64,000 nucleotides of DNA. Source: Dyadobacter flavalbus (lineage in GTDB: Bacteria > Bacteroidota > Bacteroidia > Cytophagales > Spirosomataceae). Under the pieces are notes generated by a model. The model was not told the origin of the DNA. It ran no database searches and saw only the letters and a program-made list of their open reading frames with translations. The first letter of the stretch is position 1. Every line of letters begins with the position of its first letter. Made by a program: the position numbers and the translations under genes. The stretch covers positions 248,001 through 312,000 of the forward strand of contig NZ_VBSN01000027.1 in NCBI RefSeq assembly GCF_006149045.1, in the 5' to 3' direction. Of this stretch, positions 48,307-57,201 are shown piece by piece.

Positions 48307-50268
48307 TTAAAAGTATTTTATTTTGGCCGGCTGATCATAGCTGATAATCAAACTTAATGCAAAACTTCTTCCGGGCATGGCATTGTTCCGTACATTCAGA
48401 TAAAACGTATCGGAAATATTATTGATCTGTCCCTGAAAACGTATTTTGGCTTTGTTCAGGTGTAATGTCGTTTCTGCAAGCAAATTGGCAAGCATATAGC
48501 TGTCCAGGTGCTGCGTGTTGTCAAAAGTAGCAAAACGTTTGCTGGTTGTCTGGATCTGGGCAGTAAGCCGTGTGCTTTTATGCTGTATAAATGCAATGAA
48601 ACTGCCGGTATGAACCGGAACAAACACAAGCTGCTTGCCAATAATATCGAGTGAATAAGCGTCATAAGCTTTTTCCTGCGTGCTTTTATTCAGTGCATAA
48701 TTAAGATTTGCTCCCGATTTCCATTCTGCGGAGCTGTTTTTCCAGCCGGCCTGCAGTTCGATTCCTTTTGCAAGGACCTGCTGCAAATTCTCCACACGGT
48801 AATTTCTGGAAGCATTCCAGTAAGTCCAGTCTTTGATGCGGTTGTGATATGCAGTCAGAGAGGCAGAAAACGAATTGCTGTTATCCGGCAAATAATTCTG
48901 TTCAAAACCGATTTCCTTGTTCCAGCCATTTTCGGGTTTTATGTCCGGATTGCCGAGATCTTTCCAGAAACGTTCATTTAAGGTCGGAACGCGATAGCTT
49001 TTTCCAACGGAGCCTTTGAATTTCAAATTGTAATCCGGATTTCTGACCAGATAATATTCAGTGCCCAGTGAAGGCGTGAACGGCGGATTGTACCTGGTTA
49101 CAAAAGCCTGACGCAGATTGACGGAAACAAGCAGGCAGGAAGTTGCCTGAAAACGCGTGAGCACGTAAAGGTCGCTCCGGTTTTCCGAATTGACCGGCGA
49201 AACGTAGCCTGCGACCTGCGCGCGGTAATGCGTCCATTCTCCGCCGGCTTTTACCTGAATGCTGCTGTTGTTGCCAAATGTACGGCTGAAATCTTTTTCA
49301 ATCCGGTTCGAGAATTTGTCCGTAACTGCATGATCCGGCCTGGAAAGATCACCTTTGGCATAATCGATGATATCACGAACCCACGAAGTCCGGAAACTGA
49401 ACGCTTTTTGCTGATACCGGATCATGGTCCGGTATGCTTTGGTAAAAGTCTGTTCCCTGCCGGCGGTATCTTCCGGAGTTAAAGTAAGGTTGTTTTCGGT
49501 CAGCCAGACATGCGCCGACAATTCCCTGCCGTTTGCTGACTGGAAAAATAAATCCTGAACCAAACCCCGCTGAAATGTTTCCGAAGGCAGTATGGCATAT
49601 TTTCTTCGTTCGGTATACGGATAATCATTTTTGATGCGGCCATCGTACACGCTGGTTTTTCCGGAAAATGTATATTTTGGATGAATGGCTTTTCCGTATT
49701 GTGCCGTCAGCTGCGTCTGGCTATTGTTAAAACTTTCCTGCTGCCTGCCGATGGATAAATGCAAGGACTGGGCAGGCGCTGTGCTTCCGAGCAGAATGCT
49801 TCCGCCGACTGCATCCGAGCCTACAATGCTGGCCGCAGAGCCATACTGAACCGAAAGTTCATCAAATCCTGCAACAGGGATCGTTGAAAAATCCGTTTGT
49901 CCAAGAATAGGAGAGTTGATATTCAGTCCGTTCCATAAAACTGCCGTATGATTAGCCGACGTTCCGCGGAAGGAAACAGTATTTAATTGCCCATGGCCAT
50001 AGTTTTTGAAAGCCAGCGGCGTGTACAAGGAAAGCAGATCGCTGATGTTCTGAAAACGGAAATTGTTCCGTGCAGCCGAATCCATTTTCTGTACTTTAAG
50101 CCCGCTCATAAACCGTTCCGGCGCAAATCCGCGAATGGTTACGGTTTCAAGCCCTACGCTGTCACTTTGCGCCTGAACATTTTCAGACACAAAAAAGCCG
50201 GCAGTGACAGAAAGAATCAGAAGAAGCTTCCGCTTGTTAAACACACAAAAAGGATAATGAATGAGCAA
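48307..50268 (-). CDS. BtuB-like TonB-dependent receptor for cobalamin
   Basis: 653 residues: N-terminal signal (KRKLLLILSVTAGFF to ENVQAQ), a plug domain (VSFRGTSANHTAVLWNGLNINSP, GSDAVGGSILLG) and a C-terminal beta-barrel ending in a Phe-rich strand. The start is uncertain: TTG at 50268 or GTG at 50244; neither has an ATG, and the GGAGG at about 50284-50288 slightly favours 50268. The upstream riboswitch and the downstream BtuG-like gene point to vitamin B12 or related corrinoids as substrate. Energy would come from the ExbB/ExbD/TonB system. Confidence 0.88.
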   Translation of the reverse strand: MLIHYPFCVFNKRKLLLILSVTAGFFVSENVQAQSDSVGLETVTIRGFAPERFMSGLKVQKMDSAARNNFRFQNISDLLSLYTPLAFKNYGHGQLNTVSFRGTSANHTAVLWNGLNINSPILGQTDFSTIPVAGFDELSVQYGSAASIVGSDAVGGSILLGSTAPAQSLHLSIGRQQESFNNSQTQLTAQYGKAIHPKYTFSGKTSVYDGRIKNDYPYTERRKYAILPSETFQRGLVQDLFFQSANGRELSAHVWLTENNLTLTPEDTAGREQTFTKAYRTMIRYQQKAFSFRTSWVRDIIDYAKGDLSRPDHAVTDKFSNRIEKDFSRTFGNNSSIQVKAGGEWTHYRAQVAGYVSPVNSENRSDLYVLTRFQATSCLLVSVNLRQAFVTRYNPPFTPSLGTEYYLVRNPDYNLKFKGSVGKSYRVPTLNERFWKDLGNPDIKPENGWNKEIGFEQNYLPDNSNSFSASLTAYHNRIKDWTYWNASRNYRVENLQQVLAKGIELQAGWKNSSAEWKSGANLNYALNKSTQEKAYDAYSLDIIGKQLVFVPVHTGSFIAFIQHKSTRLTAQIQTTSKRFATFDNTQHLDSYMLANLLAETTLHLNKAKIRFQGQINNISDTFYLNVRNNAMPGRSFALSLIISYDQPAKIKYF

Positions 50269-50309
50269 ATGCTTTCCGTTCTTCCTCCGAAAACGTACAA
50301 ACAGTAATT

Positions 50310-50488
50310 GGTTCCGGCAGGTCTCCTGGCTTGTCCTGCTGATTCCGGCGCCTTCCCGTTTGTCAGAACAGTGGCAATGCAGATAGAATCAGCGTTTGTG
50401 GACTTACAGTTGCGGGGACAGCTCCCGAATAAAACGGGATTCCCTATTAAGCCTTACTGCTGCATAAAAGCAGTGTTCGGCACCAAAA
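50310..50488 (-). ncRNA. Cobalamin riboswitch
   Basis: On the minus strand the leader contains the classical elements in order: GGTGCCGAACACTGC, AATAGGGAATCCCG, GAGCTGTCCCCGCAACTGTA, GCCACTG and the B12 box CAGGAGACCTGCC (ending at about 50316). The order and the conserved boxes match the AdoCbl riboswitch. It lies 42 nt before the btuB-like start, so ligand binding probably hides the ribosome binding site or ends transcription, lowering uptake when B12 is plentiful. Confidence 0.95.
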
Positions 50489-50493
50489 CGCTG

Positions 50494-50501
50494 CAAAGGT
50501 A
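50494..50501 (-). promoter_or_regulatory. -7 element of the riboswitch-btuB transcript
   Basis: TACCTTTG on the minus strand (TAnnTTTG) lies directly before the 5' end of the riboswitch, as expected for its promoter. No clear -33 TTG was found at the right distance. Confidence 0.55.
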
Positions 50502-50655
50502 GGAAAATGAATTGATTTATGACGCCGGCTTGTTCTTCGTAAGTCGATACCCGACTTTTTCTGTTGGCTGTAATGGGTTGATATGTGGAGAAACTTAAAT
50601 TCTTTGCCGGAACTTTTATACTTGTGTTTAACTTTATTCTGGCAAATAACTTCTT

Positions 50656-51216
50656 ATGAAAAATTTGTTCAATTGCGTTCTTCCGGTCTTAGTGATTCTA
50701 ATTTGCTTAACCGGTTTCCAATCCGACAAATCGGTTTCGGGAGCGCAGGGAATTCAGTGGCTGACAATTGAGCAGGCTTATGCCAAAACCAAGACGGAAC
50801 CAAGAAAGATCTTGATTGATGTTTACACGGATTGGTGCGGATGGTGCAAAGTAATGGACCGCGAAACCTTCAGAAACAAGGCAGTAATCGATTACGTCAA
50901 TAAAAAGTATTATGCAGTAAAGCTTGATGCTGAACAGAAACAGCCGATCATGCTGGATAATACAAAATTCGAGTTCATTGCAGAAGGCGGCAGAGGAATT
51001 CACCAGCTTGCGCTGGCATTAACGAATAATCAGCCGAGTTTCCCGACTACGGTATTTCTGGATGAGAAATTTCAGATGATACAGCCTTTGCCCGGGTACC
51101 TGAAAGCAAAGGAGTATCATCAGGTAATTACTTTTATCGGAGACGGATATTATAAAAAGGAAGCCTTTGAAACGTATAAATCAAAGACCTACAATGCCAT
51201 TTACGCTTCCAGGTAA
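50656..51216 (+). CDS. Thioredoxin-fold protein with CGWC motif
   Basis: 186 residues with a signal peptide or N-terminal anchor (NCVLPVLVILICLTG) and a thioredoxin fold: DVYTDWCGWCKVMDRETF (CxxC at 61-64) and FPTTVFLDE with the cis-Pro. It resembles the DsbD C-terminal/thiol-disulfide family that acts in the periplasm. The stop is 1 nt from the end of prfA, which reads in the opposite direction. Confidence 0.85.
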   Translation: MKNLFNCVLPVLVILICLTGFQSDKSVSGAQGIQWLTIEQAYAKTKTEPRKILIDVYTDWCGWCKVMDRETFRNKAVIDYVNKKYYAVKLDAEQKQPIMLDNTKFEFIAEGGRGIHQLALALTNNQPSFPTTVFLDEKFQMIQPLPGYLKAKEYHQVITFIGDGYYKKEAFETYKSKTYNAIYASR

Positions 51217-51217
51217 A

Positions 51218-52291
51218 TTAAACGGTTTCTCCTTCCTGCATTCTTTCCGCGTTTTCGGCAATCCTTAATTTCTCAATGAATTCACCGATATCGCCTTCCA
51301 TCACAGCCGGAAGGTTATAAACCGTATAGCCGATGCGGTGATCTGTAATGCGGCTCTGCGGATAGTTGTAAGTACGGATCTTATCGGAACGGTCGCCGCT
51401 GCCGACCATGGATTTACGCTGTGAACTGATGGCGTCGTTATGCTTTTTAAGCTCGATTTCGTACAATCTGGAACGCAGCACGCTTAATGCACGATCTTTG
51501 TTTTTCAATTGAGAACGTTCATCCTGGCAGCTTACGACAAGGCCGGAAGGGATGTGCGTAAGCCTTACCGCAGAATAAGTTGTGTTTACCGACTGTCCGC
51601 CGGCTCCCGACGACTGAAAGGTATCCACGCGGATGTCATTCATGTTGATCTGCACATCCACTTCTTCTGCTTCGGGCAACACAGCCACCGAAGCCGCGGA
51701 AGTATGGATTCTGCCCTGTGATTCGGTCTGAGGAACGCGCTGCACGCGGTGTACGCCGGATTCGAACTTCATTTTACCGTATACATCTTCGCCTTCCACT
51801 TTACAGATAATTTCCTTGTAACCTCCGTTGGTGCCTTCCGTAAAATCCATAATAGATGAACGCCAGCCCATTCTCTCAAAAAAGCGCTGATACATCCGGA
51901 ACAGGTCGCCTGCAAAAATTGCCGCTTCGTCGCCGCCGGTTCCTCCTCTTATTTCCAGAATTATATTTCTGCTGTCATTCGGATCTTTCGGGATCAAAAG
52001 TTCTTTTATGGATTGTTCCAGTTCTTCCAGTTTCGGAGTGAGCTCGTCCAGTTCTTCTTTGGCCATTTCCCTCAGTTCCTCATCTTTTTCGGTTGCAATG
52101 AGCTCTTTGGTACCGGCAATGTCTTTCTGGATTTTCTGATAAGCATTATAATATTCAACAATACGGCCTAGATCTTTGTATTCCTTGCTAATTTTGGAAT
52201 AGCGTGCAGAGTCGGATACAATTTCCGGCTGTATAATCTGTTGCGAAACTTCTTCGAAACGTTCTTTTATGGCTTCTAATTTATCAATCAT
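51218..52291 (-). CDS. prfA: Peptide chain release factor 1
   Basis: 357 residues from the ATG at 52291 (MIDKLEAIKERFEEV, the family start); upstream in-frame codons overlap the promoter and are not coding. GGQ is at 231-233 (GAGGQSVNTT) and the C-terminal part has the RF family's QDERSQLKNKDRAL pattern. It reads UAA and UAG and hydrolyses peptidyl-tRNA. A TATCTTTG box (52335-52328, minus strand) is a likely -7 element. Confidence 0.96.
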   Translation of the reverse strand: MIDKLEAIKERFEEVSQQIIQPEIVSDSARYSKISKEYKDLGRIVEYYNAYQKIQKDIAGTKELIATEKDEELREMAKEELDELTPKLEELEQSIKELLIPKDPNDSRNIILEIRGGTGGDEAAIFAGDLFRMYQRFFERMGWRSSIMDFTEGTNGGYKEIICKVEGEDVYGKMKFESGVHRVQRVPQTESQGRIHTSAASVAVLPEAEEVDVQINMNDIRVDTFQSSGAGGQSVNTTYSAVRLTHIPSGLVVSCQDERSQLKNKDRALSVLRSRLYEIELKKHNDAISSQRKSMVGSGDRSDKIRTYNYPQSRITDHRIGYTVYNLPAVMEGDIGEFIEKLRIAENAERMQEGETV

Positions 52292-52434
52292 CTCGGTAAA
52301 AATCTTTGGCATTACCCATTCGGGGCACAAAGATAGGCAATTTAGATAAAAGGAACGTTTTTAAGGTGTTCGCCGTATCTTGTGAATTTCACATTGTTAC
52401 ATAACGTTATCATAAAGTATAATTTAAATAAAAG

Positions 52435-53019
52435 ATGAAACTGAAACTGTTTTATGCCGCAGCCTTGCTCTGCTTTTTATCAGCATGTGATATGGGCGGC
52501 CGTGTTGAAAATACAAAAGAACTTTCCCGGGAAATTAAAGCTTCACAAATCAAAAGGGTTACGAATACGCAGCTTGTTTATACTGCCGACGAATGGGGAA
52601 AAAAAATCGCTCAGATTGCCGAAAAATCGCTTAAAAACCAATTGGGCAAAACGCCTGAAAAAGCCGGCGAACTTTGTAAAAACCTTTCGTCCATACCTGT
52701 GGTTGAAGCTTTGCAAAAGGAATACGGCGTACGCGTGTCACTGGTGGGAAAAGAAGATATCACAAACACCGGTTTGGCTGCCAAGGAACGTGAAGTACTG
52801 GAAGCTTATCTGTACAGCGCCGAAAAAAAAATGACCGCCAACGATAACATTCAGCAATTGAATGACACGCTTCTGGTTTACAATGCACCCGTTGCAGCGG
52901 AAAGTCCGGTATGCAGAGTATGCATGGCGGGTTCGGATACTTCTTTTGCCGTATGGCGTTTGGTGTTTAATAAAAAGGATATAATCAGGAAGCTGGATGC
53001 CAAACAATTGAAAGATTAG
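52435..53019 (+). CDS. Lipoprotein of unknown function with a CxxC motif
   Basis: 194 residues. Signal with lipobox LSAC (Cys about 18), then a helical, Lys/Glu-rich part and a C-terminal region with CRVC (about residues 160-163) and a final basic stretch. It has some likeness to the Tll0287/DUF3365 sensor-type proteins, in which cysteines sit near the C-terminal part, but the haem-binding CxxCH is not complete here (CRVCM). I therefore name no function. Confidence 0.55.
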   Translation: MKLKLFYAAALLCFLSACDMGGRVENTKELSREIKASQIKRVTNTQLVYTADEWGKKIAQIAEKSLKNQLGKTPEKAGELCKNLSSIPVVEALQKEYGVRVSLVGKEDITNTGLAAKEREVLEAYLYSAEKKMTANDNIQQLNDTLLVYNAPVAAESPVCRVCMAGSDTSFAVWRLVFNKKDIIRKLDAKQLKD

Positions 53020-53122
53020 CGTAGCAGAATGTTCGGTTAAGTTGTAAAGAAATTTCGTCTGTAATCTGGAATAATTTTTTTAACTTGACCCTGATCTGAT
53101 ACTTTTAAATCAGAACATTGCT

Positions 53123-53734
53123 ATGTCAGATTTATTGAATAACCCGTCAGCATCTGATGAATTCGATCAGTACAAAATAAACAAGATTATCCCAAAAGTT
53201 CTTGAAAACGAGATTTTAAAGGCGCTGTCCTTTTATCCTGAATTAAAGGAAACGCACATCGATTTTGTTTTTAAAAAGAATATAAGGCGTTCGGTAATGC
53301 AGGCGCAGCCCAAGGTGCTTTCCATATTTGGCAAACAGCGGGCTTACAACATCAATATCAGCGCATTGTTCAGACTGAAAACGTCGGCCATTCCCATTCA
53401 TCAGCTTCCGCCGAACATCATCATCGGCTGGATCGGACACGAACTGGGCCACATCATGGATTATGAAAACCGGAATATGCCGGGCATGATCCGGTTTGGC
53501 GTTGGCTATCTGCTTTCTTCAAAATACGTACGCGAGGCCGAACGGGCAGCAGACACTTTTGCTGTAAATCACGGGCTTGGAAAGTATATCCTGGAAACCA
53601 AGCATTTTATACTGAACAACGCAAATCTGTCAGAAAAATACAAACAGAAAATAGCCCGTTTGTATCTTTCGCCAGACGATATTATGGAACAGGTTATGAA
53701 GCTGGAAACCGGACAGAACGGAAAAAGCTCATAG
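53123..53734 (+). CDS. Putative zinc metallopeptidase-like protein (HELGH)
   Basis: 203 residues, no signal peptide. HELGH (106-110) is a zincin-type HExxH, followed about 30 residues later by EAERAAD, whose Glu and Asp could complete a gluzincin-type site. Two hydrophobic parts (IIIGWIGH, MIRFGVGYLL) may touch the membrane. No family name recognised; the motif and order fit a metallopeptidase of the M48-like class only loosely. Its end overlaps the GH3 gene by 6 nt, tail to tail. Confidence 0.6.
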   Translation: MSDLLNNPSASDEFDQYKINKIIPKVLENEILKALSFYPELKETHIDFVFKKNIRRSVMQAQPKVLSIFGKQRAYNINISALFRLKTSAIPIHQLPPNIIIGWIGHELGHIMDYENRNMPGMIRFGVGYLLSSKYVREAERAADTFAVNHGLGKYILETKHFILNNANLSEKYKQKIARLYLSPDDIMEQVMKLETGQNGKSS

Positions 53735-55249
53735 GTTTTTTTCTGCAAAGCCGGCAAATTCAAGGAAATCTTCTTCTTTCATGACACGCGGAATTTTTAC
53801 CTGTCCTCCAAGCTTTTTGGTTTCTTCACTCCATTTGTAGAAAATTTCTTCAGGTATGAGTTCAACTTCTACACCTTTGAGTGCTCTGGTTCTGGCGACG
53901 TTGTAATTCTTGTTGTTTTCTTTCAGGGTTTTGTCGAGTGCTTCTGCAACCTGAACTTTATCGAGTGACTTGTCGCAGCTTATGAACCACTTATGTATGT
54001 ACTCTTCGTTTCTGTGAACAGCGGCTACAATGAATTCCTTCATGATGGTATCGTACTCTTTTTCAAGTACACGCAAAGCGTCGTTCATCTGATTTACAGA
54101 AAGCTGTGAACCCACTACATTAAGGAAATGCTTTGTGCGGCCGGTAATTTTTATTTCTGCTCTTGCCTTGTCCGTAATTGTAACGGTATCGCCGATCATG
54201 TACCGCCATGCGCCTGAAACCGTAGAAATCAGTAAAACATATTCCTTGTTTTCTTCTGCGTCATCCAGTGAAAATACCTTTGTGCCGGGTTTTACAAGTC
54301 CGTTTTCATCCACATGGTCGCCATCAAAAGGTACGAATTCATAAAAAATCCCGTTGTCCGGAAAAAGCGCCATGGAAGTTGTATCCGGCCGTTTTTGTAT
54401 GGCAATAAAGCCTTCGGATGCAAGGTACGTGTCAATGTAGATAAGCGGATGCGCCAGTAACTGTTCAAGGCTTTTCTTGTAAGGCTCAAAGGCTACGCCG
54501 CCTGTTGTATAGACCATCAGGTTCGGCCATATTTCATGAATATTGCTGAGCTTGTGATAACTGATAATTTCTTTCAGCATCAGTTCTATCCAGGCCGGAA
54601 TACCTGAAATGCAGCCTATATCCCATTTCGGAGCTTCTTCGGCAATTTTCCTGACACGTTCGTCCCAGTCTGAAATGTCGGCAATTTCACGTCCGGGTTT
54701 GTAAAATCCGCCAAACCAGGTTGGAAGGTTACTGGCGGAAATCCCGCTGATCTCGCCTTCTTTGTGGTCGTCTTTCTCGATCAGGCTTGTGCTGCTTCCC
54801 AGCATCAGGATTTGTTTGGTAAAAAAATCACCGGGCAGGTTGAATGCACTCAGACTGGCAATTTCCTGAATTCCTGCTTTTCGGATCGACTCGAGCATGG
54901 CATCTGTTACCGGAATGTGCTTGCTGTTGCTGGTTGTTCCGCTGCTGAGCGCAAAATAATTCTGTCCGCCCGGCCAGGTTACATTCTGATGTCCTTCCAG
55001 CAAATAGTGCCACCATTCGGCATGCATTTTATCATAGTCGTGAACGGGAACTTTGCTTTGGAATGCAGCAACGACATCTTCGCTTTCAAGAATTTCTGTA
55101 AAATGATAAGCTTTGCCAAACGCCGTAAGCCGTGCAGTTCCAAGCAGATTTTCAAGTACTTTTTTCTGTGCTTTTACAGGATCCGGATCGCTCATGATCA
55201 TACCCGTAAAATCAATCGCTTTTTTGATAAGCTCGCCAATAACTGCCAT
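53729..55249 (-). CDS. GH3 auxin-responsive-promoter family protein
   Basis: 506 residues, the normal GH3 length. ANL-superfamily pattern: FALSSGTTSNSKHIPVT (phosphate-binding loop), YTTGGVAFEPY, YIDTYLASEGFIAIQ and VVGSQLSVNQMNDAL. In plants GH3 enzymes conjugate amino acids to auxin or jasmonate; bacterial members, common in Bacteroidota, probably join an acyl-adenylate to an unknown amine. No clear neighbour hints at substrate. Confidence 0.88.
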   Translation of the reverse strand: MAVIGELIKKAIDFTGMIMSDPDPVKAQKKVLENLLGTARLTAFGKAYHFTEILESEDVVAAFQSKVPVHDYDKMHAEWWHYLLEGHQNVTWPGGQNYFALSSGTTSNSKHIPVTDAMLESIRKAGIQEIASLSAFNLPGDFFTKQILMLGSSTSLIEKDDHKEGEISGISASNLPTWFGGFYKPGREIADISDWDERVRKIAEEAPKWDIGCISGIPAWIELMLKEIISYHKLSNIHEIWPNLMVYTTGGVAFEPYKKSLEQLLAHPLIYIDTYLASEGFIAIQKRPDTTSMALFPDNGIFYEFVPFDGDHVDENGLVKPGTKVFSLDDAEENKEYVLLISTVSGAWRYMIGDTVTITDKARAEIKITGRTKHFLNVVGSQLSVNQMNDALRVLEKEYDTIMKEFIVAAVHRNEEYIHKWFISCDKSLDKVQVAEALDKTLKENNKNYNVARTRALKGVEVELIPEEIFYKWSEETKKLGGQVKIPRVMKEEDFLEFAGFAEKNL

Positions 55250-55359
55250 TTGAACGTGGGATAAACTTTAAGAAATATTTTCAGCTGTATACGCTGTTTC
55301 AAAAAGTCATGCCGAAACACGTCTGCAATGCTCAGGCTTGTTCTGGATTTTACAGGTGA

Positions 55360-56244
55360 TCAGTAAACTTTGTTTCCGGCAGCATGATATATTTCATACC
55401 AGTCTTCATTGCTCAGCCTGATTTCGGATGCACTTGCCGCATTTCTGATCCGGGATTCGGAAAGGGAACCGATAATCGGCAAAGTGCCCAGTTTCATCAG
55501 CCATGCCACAGCAGTCTGTTCTATGTTTGCATGGTAGTTCTTTCCGACTTCTTCCAGTTTGGCGCGCAGCCTTACTACTTTTTCATCGGTACCGTTCAGA
55601 ATTTTACCTCCTGCAAGCGGCGCCCATGCAAGCGGTTTGCTGAAATTCTGTTTGATAAAATCAATCCGGCCATCTTCAATCGCCGTTGTGTTCATCAGGT
55701 TCAGCTCGATGTGATTGGTCACAATCGGGATTCTTAGATAAGATGCAAGCAGCTGGTGCTGAAAAACAGTGAAATTGGCAACGCCGATATGCTTGGCCTT
55801 TCCGGATTTTACAATTTCTGCAAGCGCCCCGGCCGTCTCCTCAGGATCGGTCAGAAAGTCACTTTGGTGCAGCAGAAAAATATCTACATAGTCGGTTTTA
55901 AGCCTTTGTAACGAGCCGTTGATGCTGTTGATAATGTGATTATGCGAAGTATCGTAGTAAGTCAGGTAACCGTTTTTAGATTTTCTTATCCCGCATTTGC
56001 TGAACAGGACAATATCGTCCCGTTTAAAAGATTTGTTCCGGATAATTTTTCCAAAGTGTTCTTCAATGGTAAAATCACCGTAAACATCCGCGTGATCAAA
56101 AGTGTTTATGCCCAGATCCAGGCAAAGGTTAACTGTTTTCTCGATCTGAGAAGTGGTTTGAACACCTTCATCGGTCCATCTCCAGAAACCATAAACTGCT
56201 TCGGACACTTTCGGGCCGGAATCGCTAAGACTTACTTTTTTCAT
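55360..56244 (-). CDS. Aldo/keto reductase
   Basis: 294 residues. TIM-barrel AKR with the tyrosine in FDHADVYGDF, Lys in VLFSKCG and His in FLLHQSD, the NAD(P) end in GSLSESRIRNAAS. Similar to the YdhF/AKR11-12 type that reduces sugar or ketone carbonyls with NADPH. Single gene; substrate not predictable. Confidence 0.9.
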   Translation of the reverse strand: MKKVSLSDSGPKVSEAVYGFWRWTDEGVQTTSQIEKTVNLCLDLGINTFDHADVYGDFTIEEHFGKIIRNKSFKRDDIVLFSKCGIRKSKNGYLTYYDTSHNHIINSINGSLQRLKTDYVDIFLLHQSDFLTDPEETAGALAEIVKSGKAKHIGVANFTVFQHQLLASYLRIPIVTNHIELNLMNTTAIEDGRIDFIKQNFSKPLAWAPLAGGKILNGTDEKVVRLRAKLEEVGKNYHANIEQTAVAWLMKLGTLPIIGSLSESRIRNAASASEIRLSNEDWYEIYHAAGNKVY

Positions 56245-56274
56245 TCGTGCGGAATTTGAATTTTTTGCAAATAT

Positions 56275-56631
56275 CTATTTATCCAATCGTTTATCTTTTA
56301 CAATCAGATAAAAATCATTTTCGAGGTCAAGATATCCATAATCGTAAACAAAATAATAGATACTGCCTTTCAATGTAGGGCGGACGCTGGTTATAAGGTT
56401 GAAGTCAAAGCCTTTGTTCACAAGAATGCTTTTGGTCGTTTTGGATTTTTCTTCCGGGCACAGTTCTTCCAGAATCCTGCGGTTTTTGCGCAGTTGATTG
56501 TTCATGTTCCGGATTACATTATAGGAATCTGAATTCAGCCGGTTGTTGTAGCTGTTCCGGCACATATCGGAGCAGAACTTTTTATCTACCCTTCCCATCA
56601 GAGGTTTCCCGCATTCAAGGCAATTCTTCAT
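56275..56631 (-). CDS. Zinc-ribbon protein of unknown function
   Basis: 118 residues. N-terminal four-cysteine ribbon (CLECGKPL and CSDMC), then a basic helix (NNRLNSDSYNVIRNMN) and a beta-rich C-terminal part. No catalytic motif. Directly upstream, 56649-56672 holds an 8-bp inverted repeat (TTTGAATC and GATTCAAA) that could be an operator or cruciform near its promoter. Confidence 0.7.
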   Translation of the reverse strand: MKNCLECGKPLMGRVDKKFCSDMCRNSYNNRLNSDSYNVIRNMNNQLRKNRRILEELCPEEKSKTTKSILVNKGFDFNLITSVRPTLKGSIYYFVYDYGYLDLENDFYLIVKDKRLDK

Positions 56632-56648
56632 TCATTGTACTGGTTTAA

Positions 56649-56672
56649 TTTGAATCCGTTTGCAGATTCAAA
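56649..56672. promoter_or_regulatory. 8-bp inverted repeat upstream of the zinc-ribbon gene
   Basis: TTTGAATC and GATTCAAA are perfect inverted copies around CGTTTGCA. The loop ATCCGTTTGCA part is identical to the start of the right-hand island repeat (60783-60793). It may be a protein-binding site. Confidence 0.45.
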
Positions 56673-56740
56673 CAGTGTGTATATATAACGACTCTTCGCG
56701 CAATATAGTAAAATTCATTTGTTCCGGGCAACCAAAAGCG

Positions 56741-56765
56741 CTTTTTCCGTTTGCAAACGACTGCA
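56741..56765 (+). repeat. Left copy of island boundary repeat
   Basis: 25 bp matching 60779-60803 at 22 positions. Behind it are spaced CGACT-like decamers (ACGACTGCAA, ATGACTGTAA, TACGACTTGG). Confidence 0.6.
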
Positions 56766-56814
56766 AATGTTTTTATATGACTGTAAACGGCGACTATATA
56801 CGACTTGGGACAAG

Positions 56815-56837
56815 AGGGAAACAAAGGGCAAAGCCCT
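56815..56837 (-). terminator. Terminator of the 210-nt RNA
   Basis: Minus strand AGGGC-TTT-GCCCT followed by TTGTTT; the 5-bp stem is GC-rich. Moderately convincing. Confidence 0.5.
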
Positions 56838-57027
56838 AAAAGTGGGAAGATTCAGAAAGTTGTAATTCATTAGTGTCAATACACTTAGGCTTTCTCATAG
56901 CCTGAATTACACTTTTAATTTCAAAGAGCGGATCAATCCCCTAATAGCATATACTGATCAAGTAAAACTCCTAGGGTACGGTCAGTACCGAGATTGCAAG
57001 AATTTCAAAAATACACTATGGCTTAGT
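56815..57027 (-). ncRNA. Candidate 210-nt structured RNA with three-way junction
   Basis: Promoter at 57066-57034 (separate entry) and an intrinsic terminator at 56837-56815 frame a stretch without any ORF. Within it, TGTAATTC (56861-56868) pairs with GAATTACA (56904-56911) and encloses two small hairpins, AGTGT/ACACT (loop CAAT) and AGGCT/AGCCT (loop of 7), forming a three-way junction. Upstream in the RNA are a 5-bp hairpin GGTAC/GTACC (56975-56989) and a GATCA/TGATC pairing. I do not recognise a known RNA family. Confidence 0.45.
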
Positions 57028-57033
57028 ACTTAG

Positions 57034-57066
57034 CAAATTTATAAATATGATATTAATAAAATCAAA
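57034..57066 (-). promoter_or_regulatory. Promoter reading into the 210-nt RNA
   Basis: TTTG (57066-57063), 21-nt spacer, TAAATTTG (57041-57034) on the minus strand, an exact consensus match with no gene downstream on that strand until 56631. Confidence 0.55.
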
Positions 57067-57104
57067 AAATTGATATTAAAAATATCTTTTAACAAAAAAA
57101 TTAT

Positions 57105-57112
57105 TATATTTG
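57105..57112 (+). promoter_or_regulatory. Possible -7 element upstream of the toxin-antitoxin pair
   Basis: TATATTTG fits TAnnTTTG. No TTG lies at the proper distance, and the first ORF is about 90-270 nt downstream, so this is only tentative. Confidence 0.3.
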
Positions 57113-57201
57113 AACCTATTTTAAGCCTAAAAGAACCCATTTTTTGTTAGTATGTACTTTAAAAGGAGTTTCTACAGTAATAATAGGTGATTATCAAGCA
57201 C

